From Mastigocoleus testarum BC008 (GTDB taxonomy: Bacteria; Cyanobacteriota; Cyanobacteriia; Cyanobacteriales; Nostocaceae), in the NCBI RefSeq assembly GCF_001456025.1, contig NZ_LMTZ01000111.1, positions 17,242 to 81,241 on the forward strand: a stretch of 64,000 nt of DNA. Direction: 5' to 3'. Position 1 is the stretch's first letter; each line of letters opens with the position of its first letter. This document shows positions 19,037-28,592 of this stretch, piece by piece. The notes beneath the pieces were generated by a model, which did not search any database, was not told the origin of the DNA, and was given only the letters and a program-made list of their open reading frames with translations. A program made the translations under genes and the position numbers.

Positions 19037-19822
19037 TTATGGAAGGAATGGTTCTTGTAATTTTAATCTTGATTTTTTGTCTAGTTTTTCCACATCCTTA
19101 ATCAATCCTTTAGCATAGTCAAAGTTTTCTTTTCTTAAAAACATTAGAGCATTCATATTAGATTTATACAGTTCCATGCGTTTCATTAGTTCAGAGAAAA
19201 TACTCCATTGATAACTCCAACAGTAACCATCTTCTTTGTCTTGGTCACTATTATCAATATCATATTTCATAAGTTCCTCAAATATACCAGCTATTCGTTT
19301 GAAGGAATTATAAACACGCCACAGGTCATTAAGCCGGTTTTGTGTTGCAAAATATTCAACATGTCTCTTGTTACACAATATCAACCAAGCCCGAGGTAAG
19401 CACAATTTGCGTGAAAATATCCCCTTTGATTCATAATTAATGGTTGAATAGTATTTAAAATCGTCACTAAAAGACCTTTTTTTCACAGTTACCCAACCAA
19501 ATTCTAGTCCTGCACTAAGGGAATCATCTCCAGTTTCTCTCCAAATTAAATATTGTCTATCGAATCCACTATACCCAATATATTTAGACCAAATAAAGTT
19601 CAATATATATATGTGCTGTAAAGGGAATCCTAAGAAATCCTTCTCCTCCAAATACCAACTATCTTGAGGAAAAGCTAATTTTCCACAGACAGATAACATA
19701 ATTTTTGCAGTTTGTAATTCGGCACCAACTATATACCCCTCAATCAAATAAGAAATTAACCTTTTGTAGTTGAGATTAATCTCTTTAGATTTAGGAGATT
19801 CTGTTAAACCTGATATCATCAC
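19037..19822 (-). CDS. Hypothetical protein, unrecognised
   Basis: A 261-residue frame with normal protein composition: aromatic and charged residues well mixed, no signal peptide, no membrane helix, and no motif I recognise. It is helix-rich towards the C-terminus (KENFDYAKGLIKDVEKLDKKSRLKL). Upstream on the same strand lies a small TPR gene 187 bases away, so the two may be related in expression. I would not assign a function. Confidence 0.6.
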   Translation of the reverse strand: MMISGLTESPKSKEINLNYKRLISYLIEGYIVGAELQTAKIMLSVCGKLAFPQDSWYLEEKDFLGFPLQHIYILNFIWSKYIGYSGFDRQYLIWRETGDDSLSAGLEFGWVTVKKRSFSDDFKYYSTINYESKGIFSRKLCLPRAWLILCNKRHVEYFATQNRLNDLWRVYNSFKRIAGIFEELMKYDIDNSDQDKEDGYCWSYQWSIFSELMKRMELYKSNMNALMFLRKENFDYAKGLIKDVEKLDKKSRLKLQEPFLP

Positions 19823-20009
19823 TTATTTTCTTTGCTACTTTGAATTTACAAAATTATTTCCATTCACACCAGAGAACTTCAATGAGTAAAGTTAAAACTT
19901 GTGTAAACGCTGTATTCCAAAAATCCCCTGATGTTTATGCATCGCTATATGGTAGTAATCACCCTTCCTAAATTTTCCTGAATATCAGTCTGTAAAATAA
20001 AACTTTGTT

Positions 20010-20453
20010 TTATTCAGGTTTAATTTCAAGTCTTTTTATTAACTTTTTACTACGATTTATTTGTTTTTCAGAGATGTCCAGCGCTTTTTCGTAGGATGCA
20101 ATTAATTCTTCTAATCTTCCCAATCTATACAGCACTACACCCCGACTATGCCAAGCTTTGTGGTAGTCAGGTTTAATTTCAAGTGCTTTATCGTAAGATG
20201 TCAGGGCTTGTTCTAATTTTCCTAATGCAGTAAGAGCAACACCCCGACTGTACCAAGCTTGATGTTTATCAGGTCTAATTTCAAGCACTTTGTCGTAAAA
20301 CGCTATGCTACTCTCAAGATTACCAGCACCATATTGTTTAAAACCTCTTTGAAAAAACATTTCTGCTTTTCTGTGCTTTTTTTTCATTGCTTCTTTGTCA
20401 GTGTTATTTTTTTGTGAATAAAATTTCACCTTCAGTAAAATCAACATTTTCAT
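20010..20453 (-). CDS. Small TPR protein
   Basis: A 147-residue protein with about three tetratricopeptide repeats (for example AWYSRGVALTALGKLEQALT and AWHSRGVVLYRLGRLEELIA) between residues 30 and 130. TPR arrays mediate protein-protein contacts. The best start may be the downstream methionine that opens KKKHRKAEMFFQRG, since the first 20 residues are not TPR-like. The partner is unknown. Confidence 0.75.
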   Translation of the reverse strand: MKMLILLKVKFYSQKNNTDKEAMKKKHRKAEMFFQRGFKQYGAGNLESSIAFYDKVLEIRPDKHQAWYSRGVALTALGKLEQALTSYDKALEIKPDYHKAWHSRGVVLYRLGRLEELIASYEKALDISEKQINRSKKLIKRLEIKPE

Positions 20454-21135
20454 TTAAATATCAAGCTTATGCCTGGTCAGTATTTAAATATCAAGCTTAT
20501 GACTTTCCGATGCAAGTACTTAAGTAAGGTCACTACTCATTTTGCCTAAAGGTGCTGGCAAATCCTTGTTCCATAAACTTTAGAGAAAATTTATTAACAT
20601 ACTGAATCAGTACTAGTTTGCTTAGGAAAACAGCGTTCAGAATCATAACCACAACTTGGATGTGACAAGACTTTTAGCCTTTAGGAAAACTTCTAATACT
20701 GGATTTTCAACAAAATGTAAACTTTTATTACGCAAAACTTAATTTAATTTAAATTCCACGAAAGCGAATAAAGTAAGAGATTAAATGTTTTGGGGGACGC
20801 GGGACCCAATGTTTTTTCACTCTTAAAAAGAAACATGTCGTTCCTCCCTGTTCCCTGTTGACTCTTCCCTTCTTGTTAAACCAAAAAAGATCTGAAATGA
20901 CCTCAAACAGGTATAATATTTGCGTTTAGATATCTATGACGCACATGTGACAGCTTCACTTTCTGGTGCAGCTTAATTTTTAATATCTCGTACGTAAATT
21001 TGCCCATAAAAAATTTTGAGAGTTCTGCTTTTCTGCAGCAAATACAATTACAGACTTCATAATCTCTATGACAACTTAACTTTTTTTATGTAGTTAGTTT
21101 GTGAGCAACATTAACGGAGGTAAAAGTAAAGAAGG
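20454..21135. other. Intergenic region before the NACHT-WD40 gene
   Basis: About 680 bases with no supported gene. It contains a short direct repeat (TATTTAAATATCAAGCTTATG, around 20453-20500). The end holds a GGAGG sequence at about 21116, 15 bases before the GTG start used for the next gene, which is somewhat far for a ribosome-binding site. No clear promoter was seen. Confidence 0.4.
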
Positions 21136-24100
21136 GTGACTAACATTAGCAAAGGAATGTTGGCTAAAAAATATGCTGAAAATCTTGTCGAAGCTCTACT
21201 GAAACTTGCCTCAAATCAAAATAATTTTTATTACATAGAGAAAGAAATTGAAGTTGAATGGATTTGTAGTAACCAGTTGTATGTCACTGGATTTACTTTA
21301 GACAAAAAAGGTAATACATCAGAATCAGGTACAACATTAAAAGCCCTATTAGGTATTTTAAAAAGAAATAATCAGAAATTAATAACCGATACTGAAGCTA
21401 AGGTTGAAGGTAAAAGTGAAAAAGAAATTGAAAAATATATCATTGAACAAATAAGAAATTCTATTAGATATTTAGAAGAGTTAGAACTATTACAAGATCA
21501 ACGTCCTAGAAATCATAATGGTAAAGTAGCAGGTAAAGCCTGCTGGAAATTCAAGCTGATTAACCTCAAAGATAAAAATGTAACTCTAGAAGTAAATCTG
21601 AATAAGGTAAGAGAAAAACTAGGACTTCCACCACAAAACAAGACTATTCTACCCAAAGCTCAAATTTCGACTCTTCAAGTACCTTCGGTTTCAAATCCCT
21701 TAGCTCAACAGATGATGGGTTGGTTTAAAACCTTGGGTTATCAGTTCGAGGGATATGAAGTTTGGCAAGATAGTTATTTTGAGTGGATTATCAATATCCC
21801 AATAAGACGTAACCGATATGACCGAATTTTGGTGCGTGGGATAATAGGAGAAATAGGACTTAAAGATGTAAGGCTTTTAAGTTCAAAAGTAAAAGAAAAA
21901 CGTACTGATGAAGGTTGGTTGGTAACTGACAGGCGTATTAGTAAGATGGCACGCTGTGAAGTTCAAAAGAAAGAAAATTGCCATTTAGAATGCTATACCT
22001 TCGACCAACTTGTAGCGATCGACGCTGACTTTAGGGGTTATCTAAGTTGGTTAGAAGCAGAGGTAAAACGACGGGGTATTGACAAAAGGTATGTACCTTT
22101 GGCTTGTAGTAAAGAAGAACTAGGTCCAGTTAGCAAGCGTTGTATTGGAGTTAGTCACTATACAGAAGAAGATGGTTGGATTGATGGTTATATTAACCGT
22201 TGGTTAGATGACCCAGCAAAAGAACATATTTCAATATTAGGTGAGTTTGGTACGGGTAAAACTTGGTTTGCCTTACATTATGCTTGGGTCGCATTGCAGC
22301 GATATCGGGATGCACAGCAAAGTGGTGTTCAACTTCCCCGGTTACCTTTGGTTATTTCTCTACGAGATTATGCGAAAGCAGTAAGTGTGGAATCGCTATT
22401 TTCCGAGTTTTTTTTTCGTCAGCATGAAATCCCTATACCCGGTTATTCGGCTTTCGAGCAACTCAACCGTATGGGAAAACTGTTACTGATATTTGATGGT
22501 TTTGATGAAATGGCGGCGCGGATAAACCGTCAGGAAATGATTAATAATTTTTGGGAATTAGCTAAGGTTGTTGTTCCTGGAGCCAAAGTAATCTTAACTT
22601 GTCGTACGGAACATTTCCCAGAAGCAAAGGAAGGACGTGCTTTATTAAATGCAGAACTGCAAGCTTCCGTTGCCAATTTAACTGGAGAAACACCCCAATT
22701 TGAAATATTGGAACTGGAGAAGTTCAACAACGCGCAAATTCGCCAAGTATTATCCCATCAAGCCCAAGATACAACAGTAGAGCTTGTGATGGGGAGCCCC
22801 CAATTATTAGATTTATCGCGTCGTCCGGTAATGAGCGAATTAATTTTAGAAGCATTACCAGATATCGAAGCTGGAAAACCTATAGATATATCACGGGTAT
22901 ATTTGTACGCAGTCAGGCGAAAAATGGAAAGGGACATCAAAGCAGAACGTACTTTTACTTCCCTTGCAGATAAACTGTATTTCCTGTGTGAATTATCCTG
23001 GGAAATGCTCTCAAATGACAAAATGAGCCTAAATTATCGCCAATTTCCCACTCGGATTCGGAGGTTGTTTGGTGCAATAGTTGAAGAAGAAAAGGATTTA
23101 GACCATTGGCATTACGATATGATGGGACAAACCATGTTGATTCGCAATGCTCATGGGGATTATACTCCAGCTCACCGCTCATTGTTAGAGTTTTTTGTAG
23201 CGTATAAGTTTGCATCTGAGTTGGGGGTATTGGCTGATGATTTTACTGGATTAGCTCAGACACAAGAATATTTAAATAATCATCAGCCTAATGATTATAC
23301 TTGGTCATCCTATTTTCGCCGCAATGTTGATGCAACAGGGAATATTGTTTCTGTTACACCCTTACGGGGATTTGTCAGTGAGTGTTTGGAGAAATTGCTG
23401 GAAACATTTGGGAAAAGACCATTAACAAAAGCAGTGATGGATTTGTTAGTGCCAATGGTAGGGGACAATCAGGGTTTAATTGAGATAATAAAAGCAACAA
23501 GAGGTAAAATCTCCGATGAAGTGGGTTATCTCGGAGGAAATGCGGCAACTTTAGCAGTTAAGGTTAATAAAGAGGCTTTGCAGGGCAGAGATTTGAGCGG
23601 TGTGGTGATTAAGGGAGCAAATTTTAGTAACGCAAATTTGCGAAATGTTAATTTTGAAAGCGCAGAAATTAAAAATTCTTTCTTTAGTAAAGCTTTAAGT
23701 ACCGTATTATCAGTGGCATTTAGTCCTGACGGCAAAGTTTTTGCGACGGGTGATAGTGATTGTGTAGTTAACTTGTGGGAAACTGCCAGTGGTAAAGAAA
23801 TTTTGACCTGCAAAGGACACACCAATTGTGTAGATTCTGTCGCTTTTAGTCCAAATGGGACAATTCTTGCCAGTGGCAGTTCAGATCAAACGGTGCGATT
23901 ATGGGATATTAGCAGTGGTAAATGTCTCTACACCCTGCAAGGTCACACTGGTTGGGTACGTTCAGTCGCCTTTAGTCCAGATGGGATGACCCTCGTTAGC
24001 AGTAGTTCAGACCAAACAGTACGGCTATGGGATATTAGCAGTAGTCAATGCCTGCAAATCTTTAGCGGACACACTGGTTGGGTACGTTCAGTCGCCTTTA

Positions 24101-25554
24101 GTCCAGATGGGATGACCCTCGCTAGCGGTAGTTCAGACCAAACAGTAAGACTGTGGGATATTAGCAGTGGTAAATGTCTCTACACCCTGCAAGGTCACAC
24201 TGGTTGGGTACGTTCCGTCGCCTTTAGTCCAGATGGAACCATCCTTGTTAGTGCTAGTGGAGATAAAACTTTGCGGCTGTGGGATATCAGTAGTGGCGAA
24301 TGCATCCACATTTTGCAGGGGCATACCAATTTGGTACGTTCAGTCGCTTTTAGTCCAGATGGGATGACTCTCACCAGTGGCAGTTCAGACCAAACAGTAC
24401 GACTGTGGGATATTAGCACTGGTAAATGTCTCTACACCTTGCAAGGTCATACCGGTTGGGTGCGTTCCGTTGCTTTTAGCCCAGATGGCACGACCCTTGT
24501 TAGTGCTAGTGGAGATAAAACTTTGCGGCTGTGGGATATCAGTAGTGGCGAATGCCTTTACACCTTGAGGGGGCAAAATAATTTGTTACGTTCCGTCGCT
24601 TTTAGTCCAAATGGCATGACCCTTGCCAGTGGTAGTTCAGATCAAACAGTGCGACTGTGGGATCTCAAGAGTGGCGAATATCTCAAAAATTTGCAGGGGC
24701 ATACCGGTTGGGTACGTTCCGTCGCTTTTAGTCCAGATGGAATGACCCTTGCCAGTGGCAGTTCAGACCAAACAGTAAGACTGTGGGATATTAACAGTGA
24801 CGAATGTCTGTACACCTTTGAGGGGCATACTGGTTGGCTACGTTCCGTTACTTTTAGCCCAGATGGAATGATACTTGCCAGTGGCAGTGAAGACCGAACG
24901 GTGAGGCTGTGGAATACCAGCACTGGTGAATTTATCCACAATTTTGAGGGGCACACCGGTTGGGTGCGTTCCGTCGCTTTTAGTCCAGATGGAATGACCC
25001 TTGCAAGCGGTAGTGGAGACAAAACAGTACGGTTATGGGATATTAGCAGTGGCAAATGCCTTTACACTTTGCAGGGACACACCGATTTTGTAAATTCTGT
25101 TACTTTTAGCCCAGATAAGATGACTCTTGCCAGTGCTAGTGCAGACCAAACAGTACGGCTGTGGAATATCAGCGCTGGTGAATGCTTCTACACTCTAAAA
25201 GAGCACAACGATTGGGTACGTTCCATTGCCTTTAGTCCAGATGGGAGGATACTTGCTAGTGGCAGTTCAGACCAAACAGTAAGACTGTGGGATATGAGCA
25301 GAGGTGAATGTCTCCACACTTTGCAAGATCACACCAATTGGGTAGGTTCTATTGCCTTCAGTTTAGATGGGAAAATCCTTGCCAGTGCTAGTGATGATGA
25401 GACTATAAAGCTTTGGGATGTCAAAACAGGTGAGTGTCTCAAAACTCTGAAAAGTGAACAACCTTATGAAGGTATGAATATTACAGATGTTCAAGGTTTA
25501 ACATCAGCAGAAATTACCACGCTCAAAGCATTAGGTGCAATCGAGAAAAAGTAA
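21136..25554 (+). CDS. NACHT STAND ATPase with 14 WD40 repeats (NLR-like)
   Basis: This 1,472-residue protein has an N-terminal region (about 1-180) that I do not recognise. A second region (about 185-330, with YDRILVRGIIGEIGLKD) could be a restriction-nuclease-like or sensor domain. The NACHT ATPase follows, with Walker A GEFGTGKTW near 369, Walker B LLLIFDGFDE near 448-457, and ILTCRTEHF. A winged-helix/HETHS-like part, a short pentapeptide stretch (GANFSNANLRNVNFESA) and 14 WD40 repeats (about 855-1440) complete it. Fourteen repeats make two seven-bladed propellers. STAND proteins oligomerise when the repeat domain senses a trigger and then activate the N-terminal effector; several related bacterial NACHT proteins defend against phage. 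The WD repeats are nearly identical in places, a sign of recent duplication. GTG at 21136 and ATG at 21157 are both possible starts. Confidence 0.9.
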   Translation: MTNISKGMLAKKYAENLVEALLKLASNQNNFYYIEKEIEVEWICSNQLYVTGFTLDKKGNTSESGTTLKALLGILKRNNQKLITDTEAKVEGKSEKEIEKYIIEQIRNSIRYLEELELLQDQRPRNHNGKVAGKACWKFKLINLKDKNVTLEVNLNKVREKLGLPPQNKTILPKAQISTLQVPSVSNPLAQQMMGWFKTLGYQFEGYEVWQDSYFEWIINIPIRRNRYDRILVRGIIGEIGLKDVRLLSSKVKEKRTDEGWLVTDRRISKMARCEVQKKENCHLECYTFDQLVAIDADFRGYLSWLEAEVKRRGIDKRYVPLACSKEELGPVSKRCIGVSHYTEEDGWIDGYINRWLDDPAKEHISILGEFGTGKTWFALHYAWVALQRYRDAQQSGVQLPRLPLVISLRDYAKAVSVESLFSEFFFRQHEIPIPGYSAFEQLNRMGKLLLIFDGFDEMAARINRQEMINNFWELAKVVVPGAKVILTCRTEHFPEAKEGRALLNAELQASVANLTGETPQFEILELEKFNNAQIRQVLSHQAQDTTVELVMGSPQLLDLSRRPVMSELILEALPDIEAGKPIDISRVYLYAVRRKMERDIKAERTFTSLADKLYFLCELSWEMLSNDKMSLNYRQFPTRIRRLFGAIVEEEKDLDHWHYDMMGQTMLIRNAHGDYTPAHRSLLEFFVAYKFASELGVLADDFTGLAQTQEYLNNHQPNDYTWSSYFRRNVDATGNIVSVTPLRGFVSECLEKLLETFGKRPLTKAVMDLLVPMVGDNQGLIEIIKATRGKISDEVGYLGGNAATLAVKVNKEALQGRDLSGVVIKGANFSNANLRNVNFESAEIKNSFFSKALSTVLSVAFSPDGKVFATGDSDCVVNLWETASGKEILTCKGHTNCVDSVAFSPNGTILASGSSDQTVRLWDISSGKCLYTLQGHTGWVRSVAFSPDGMTLVSSSSDQTVRLWDISSSQCLQIFSGHTGWVRSVAFSPDGMTLASGSSDQTVRLWDISSGKCLYTLQGHTGWVRSVAFSPDGTILVSASGDKTLRLWDISSGECIHILQGHTNLVRSVAFSPDGMTLTSGSSDQTVRLWDISTGKCLYTLQGHTGWVRSVAFSPDGTTLVSASGDKTLRLWDISSGECLYTLRGQNNLLRSVAFSPNGMTLASGSSDQTVRLWDLKSGEYLKNLQGHTGWVRSVAFSPDGMTLASGSSDQTVRLWDINSDECLYTFEGHTGWLRSVTFSPDGMILASGSEDRTVRLWNTSTGEFIHNFEGHTGWVRSVAFSPDGMTLASGSGDKTVRLWDISSGKCLYTLQGHTDFVNSVTFSPDKMTLASASADQTVRLWNISAGECFYTLKEHNDWVRSIAFSPDGRILASGSSDQTVRLWDMSRGECLHTLQDHTNWVGSIAFSLDGKILASASDDETIKLWDVKTGECLKTLKSEQPYEGMNITDVQGLTSAEITTLKALGAIEKK

Positions 25555-26134
25555 ACTTCTGAGAAACTTATTACCCCAACTGTGAACGCTAAAACTAGCA
25601 AATATCCTTGAAAATTATCGATGATATGCAACGCGCCCACAAATTACCAATTACCAGTTACCAATTACCAATTACCAGTTATAAATCATCAACTAACAGA
25701 CAACATACTTGCAGACAAAAATCATCTTACTTATCTATTAATTTTTAACAATTATTTCCCAGAAAAATAGGCTTTCACCCACACTTATGTGCTATGGCCA
25801 AAAGCCTAAGACTAGTATCAATAGAAAACGAGATATCAGTTTATAACAGTTTATATATATAAATCACGAACATGAAAATAAGATAAACTTCAAATGAACT
25901 CAACATAAAAAATAAATAAATTTATTTAAATACAATTATAAAAATAAAATCAATTTTTTCTCACAATTTACAACAAATTGCTGCTTGTGCTATTTACAAA
26001 CCAATCGAGCTATATTAAATTTCAACCAATGACACAAGTCGTTTAGAAAAATCATTTAAGCTTTTTCAGTCATTACAGTGAAGACAATTGTTTGTAAGTG
26101 CTTGCTCGTTAACAATTAGCCATAAAAACTGGAG
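25555..26134. other. Intergenic region with a short tandem repeat
   Basis: About 580 bases without a gene. From about 25640 to 25683 there is an STRR of CAATTACC/CAGTTACC units. The remainder is AT-rich and includes the presumed promoter of the AMIN-domain gene; no clear -35/-10 pair was identified. Confidence 0.5.
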
Positions 26135-27388
26135 ATGAAGGTCGTGTTCAAGCAAATCGCAACTCAAAAACTAGTTTCTGGGTGCAAGCAGGTACTAAAA
26201 TTTGGTTTATTCAGTTTTTACGCAGCACTTTCTTTGAGTGCTGGTAGAAGTTTAGCTGAACCGATCGCAAGATTAGAAAATTGGAGATTTTATCCGGAAG
26301 CTCAACAATTAGAAGTTATGCTTTCAGGGTCTTCTCAACCACGTTATTTCTATCTTCCCCAACCTCCCCGTATTGTGGTGGATTTACCGGATACAAAGTT
26401 AGGTTATGTTCCCACCCAACGGACATTTTATGGGAATATCCGAGGTATCCGGGTTTCCCAGTTTGACGAAAACGTAACTCGCATTGTGATGGATTTAGCT
26501 CCGGGAACTTTTTTCGATTCTAGTCAAATGCGATTACAGCCGATATCTCGCCGAAATTCTCTTGGTTGGGTATTTAGTCCTTCGATTGCAAGCAACTATA
26601 ATTCTATTGGACGAGGTCAAGGTCGCTATCCGTTACCCTTACCCAATAGTTATTACAACCGTCGTCAATCTCCTCCTTTACCTTATACTAGAGAATCACA
26701 ACCTCGCCGCAATTTCTCTTCAGATATAACTGATCGGTTACCACAACAAAATTATCAGAATATTCTCCTACCTCCTTTAGATTCTTTACCAGGAGGACCA
26801 GTTAACAGTAGGTCTTACAATAACGATAATTACAACCGACAACAGCTACCACCAATCAACCTACCTAGTGGTGATAATCTTCCTGGAGCAAATTTTCCTA
26901 GTGGTCTCCCACCTATCAATCCAAGTATTCCTCAACCTGGCTTACGAAGCCTACCACGAGTCAATGGTCAGTTTGACAATAACAGGAATTATAATCAGCA
27001 ACAGTCCCCCATATCTGTTCCAACGACTTCTCCCAATAGTCCATTTTCTCCGAAATTTCCCAACGACTCTGTTTTACCACCACCAAGATTTCAAACTCAG
27101 CCAGCAAGAAGAAATCTTAATAATCAACCAAATGTGGCAGTACCAAATATGACAGTGCCAAATGTCACGGTACCAGATTTTCCAACTCCGACCATACTTA
27201 ATAATTCAAATAATTCCAATAACTCAAACAACTTCAATAATTCAAATAATTTCAATAATTCAAACAACTTCAATAATTCAAATAATTTAAATAACTCAAA
27301 TAATTTAAATAACTCAAATACTTCCAATACTTCCAATAATCCAGAGATTATTGAATTTGGTCAGCCTTTTCCAAATACTCTGCCTTAG
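26135..27388 (+). CDS. AMIN-domain exported protein with Pro- and Asn-rich tail
   Basis: The 417-residue protein begins with a signal peptide (hydrophobic core about residues 22-40, ending SLAEP). An AMIN domain follows at about 44-130, with LENWRFYPEAQQLEVMLSG and PPRIVVDLPDT, the beta-sandwich that localises amidases and pilus or secretin proteins to the septum or peptidoglycan. No amidase or secretin catalytic part follows; instead there is a long Pro/Asn/Gln-rich linker and a tail of NNSNNFNNSNNLNNSN repeats (about 370-400). It probably acts in the periplasm as a peptidoglycan-binding structural protein. The Asn repeat is encoded by a short tandem DNA repeat and is likely variable in length. 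Confidence 0.85.
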   Translation: MKVVFKQIATQKLVSGCKQVLKFGLFSFYAALSLSAGRSLAEPIARLENWRFYPEAQQLEVMLSGSSQPRYFYLPQPPRIVVDLPDTKLGYVPTQRTFYGNIRGIRVSQFDENVTRIVMDLAPGTFFDSSQMRLQPISRRNSLGWVFSPSIASNYNSIGRGQGRYPLPLPNSYYNRRQSPPLPYTRESQPRRNFSSDITDRLPQQNYQNILLPPLDSLPGGPVNSRSYNNDNYNRQQLPPINLPSGDNLPGANFPSGLPPINPSIPQPGLRSLPRVNGQFDNNRNYNQQQSPISVPTTSPNSPFSPKFPNDSVLPPPRFQTQPARRNLNNQPNVAVPNMTVPNVTVPDFPTPTILNNSNNSNNSNNFNNSNNFNNSNNFNNSNNLNNSNNLNNSNTSNTSNNPEIIEFGQPFPNTLP

Positions 27389-27538
27389 AAAATCTTATCA
27401 ATGGTGCGTTACGCTGTCGTTAACACACCCCACGTATTTTGTAATGATAATCACACGTAAATAATAATTGTCAGTATTATTTGATTATTGAGTTAACTCT
27501 GACTAATAATTACATTTCTAACTCCTGATTTCTGTACA

Positions 27539-27578
27539 GACGTAGCAATAGGAAATATTTAGGATGCTACGTCTTACG
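27539..27578. repeat. Inverted repeat (AGACGTAGCA/TGCTACGTCT)
   Basis: Ten-base perfect arms around an 18-base AT-rich loop. The half-site GACGTAGCA recurs as a compact palindrome at 30481-30499. It may also serve as a bidirectional terminator between the convergent AMIN and DUF3172 genes. Confidence 0.6.
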
Positions 27579-27635
27579 ATTCATATTTAGCGGGACATTT
27601 GCCAGACATAGCATCAGGATAGACAATGTTAAAAT

Positions 27636-28169
27636 CTAAAATCTTTCTGTTTCGACTGGTGGTGCAACTGCTCCTGGTTCGTTCAAAAAGAAGTTTTGTG
27701 CGCCACTGTTTTGATAAACACAACTAATATTTACATCTTTACTACCCAATTCACCTGTAAATGCAAAGGTATTCAGACGATTCTTACAATCTCTTACTTG
27801 TTGGGATGTTATGAGTCCTTTTTGTTCTAAAACTTGCCAGTTATTAGTTCGTAATACACAACCCGGACGCATACTAGACTGGGATACATAAACACTGAAT
27901 GGGTTGAGGGTTAAAAATAGCTTAGCATCCATCACCATGGCACTAGCTCCATATTGGACACAAATTTCAGGGTTCGGCGCTTTAATATCAATAAATTCGC
28001 GGGTAGCTACATTGGAAGGTGTCAGTGTCGCTGTTGAGCTAAAAGCAATACCTATACCTATACCTAAAATAAGTACCCCTCCTAAAATAGCGATCGAGGT
28101 TAAGTTAAAGGTAGAAGTACCAAGAGCAGGAGACTTAGTAGCTGTTCTAGTGGGCGATTTTCTTCTCAT
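27636..28169 (-). CDS. DUF3172-domain membrane-anchored protein
   Basis: A 177-residue protein with a basic N-terminus, one membrane helix (about residues 25-48, SIAILGGVLILGIGIGIAFS) and a conserved domain with CVQYGASAMVMDAKLFLTLN and several cysteines (for example RPGCVLRTNNW, VRDCKNRLN). This matches the cyanobacterial DUF3172 family, which has no assigned function. The conserved part probably lies on the lumenal or periplasmic side, where the cysteines could pair. It is convergent with the AMIN gene. Confidence 0.8.
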   Translation of the reverse strand: MRRKSPTRTATKSPALGTSTFNLTSIAILGGVLILGIGIGIAFSSTATLTPSNVATREFIDIKAPNPEICVQYGASAMVMDAKLFLTLNPFSVYVSQSSMRPGCVLRTNNWQVLEQKGLITSQQVRDCKNRLNTFAFTGELGSKDVNISCVYQNSGAQNFFLNEPGAVAPPVETERF

Positions 28170-28261
28170 TGTTGCTTAATTAAATGTAAAACATAGATAG
28201 CACAGTTTGTGCAGTACGTTTGTTATTAGTGTAATTAATTTGCTTTACAGTTGTCTTTAAG

Positions 28262-28400
28262 TGTTACAGCACTACGTAACAAGTTTAGGATATTGGTAAA
28301 TCTGGCAAAACGTATGATTTATGAGCTTTTGTTAGCGGATCCGCGTAGGTCATAATTTTGACTTTTTACTTTTAACTTTTTACTTGCGCATAGCGCTATA
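28262..28400. repeat. Dispersed repeat, copy A (about 140 bp)
   Basis: Starts with TGTTACAGCACTACGTAACA, whose ends are inverted copies of each other. It shares its order of words (CGTAACAAG, GGATATT, GAGCTTTTG/AAGCTTTTG, then ...AGCGCTATA) with 49949-50065. The two copies are diverged but collinear. No coding potential is seen. Confidence 0.6.
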
Positions 28401-28592
28401 TTTGTGTTGTACCTATAGGCTAACAAATCAGAGGCTACTCGTAGTGAGATTAGTCAAATTAAGATCCATCCCAAACCAATGATTAGTATATTTATAGAGA
28501 GAAAAATCTTCCATTAAATCCAGTAAAAAAAGCTTTACAACATATAAAAATTTCCCTACAATACCCCCATCCCCAGAATCGCAGAATTTTAC

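Noticed and set aside
24133..25055. Several minus-strand frames with repeated motifs opposite the WD40 repeats
   Set aside because: They are reverse-strand shadows of the repeated WD40 coding sequence.
27124..27336. Minus-strand frame rich in FELLKLFELL repeats
   Set aside because: It is the complement of the Asn-rich repeat of the AMIN protein.
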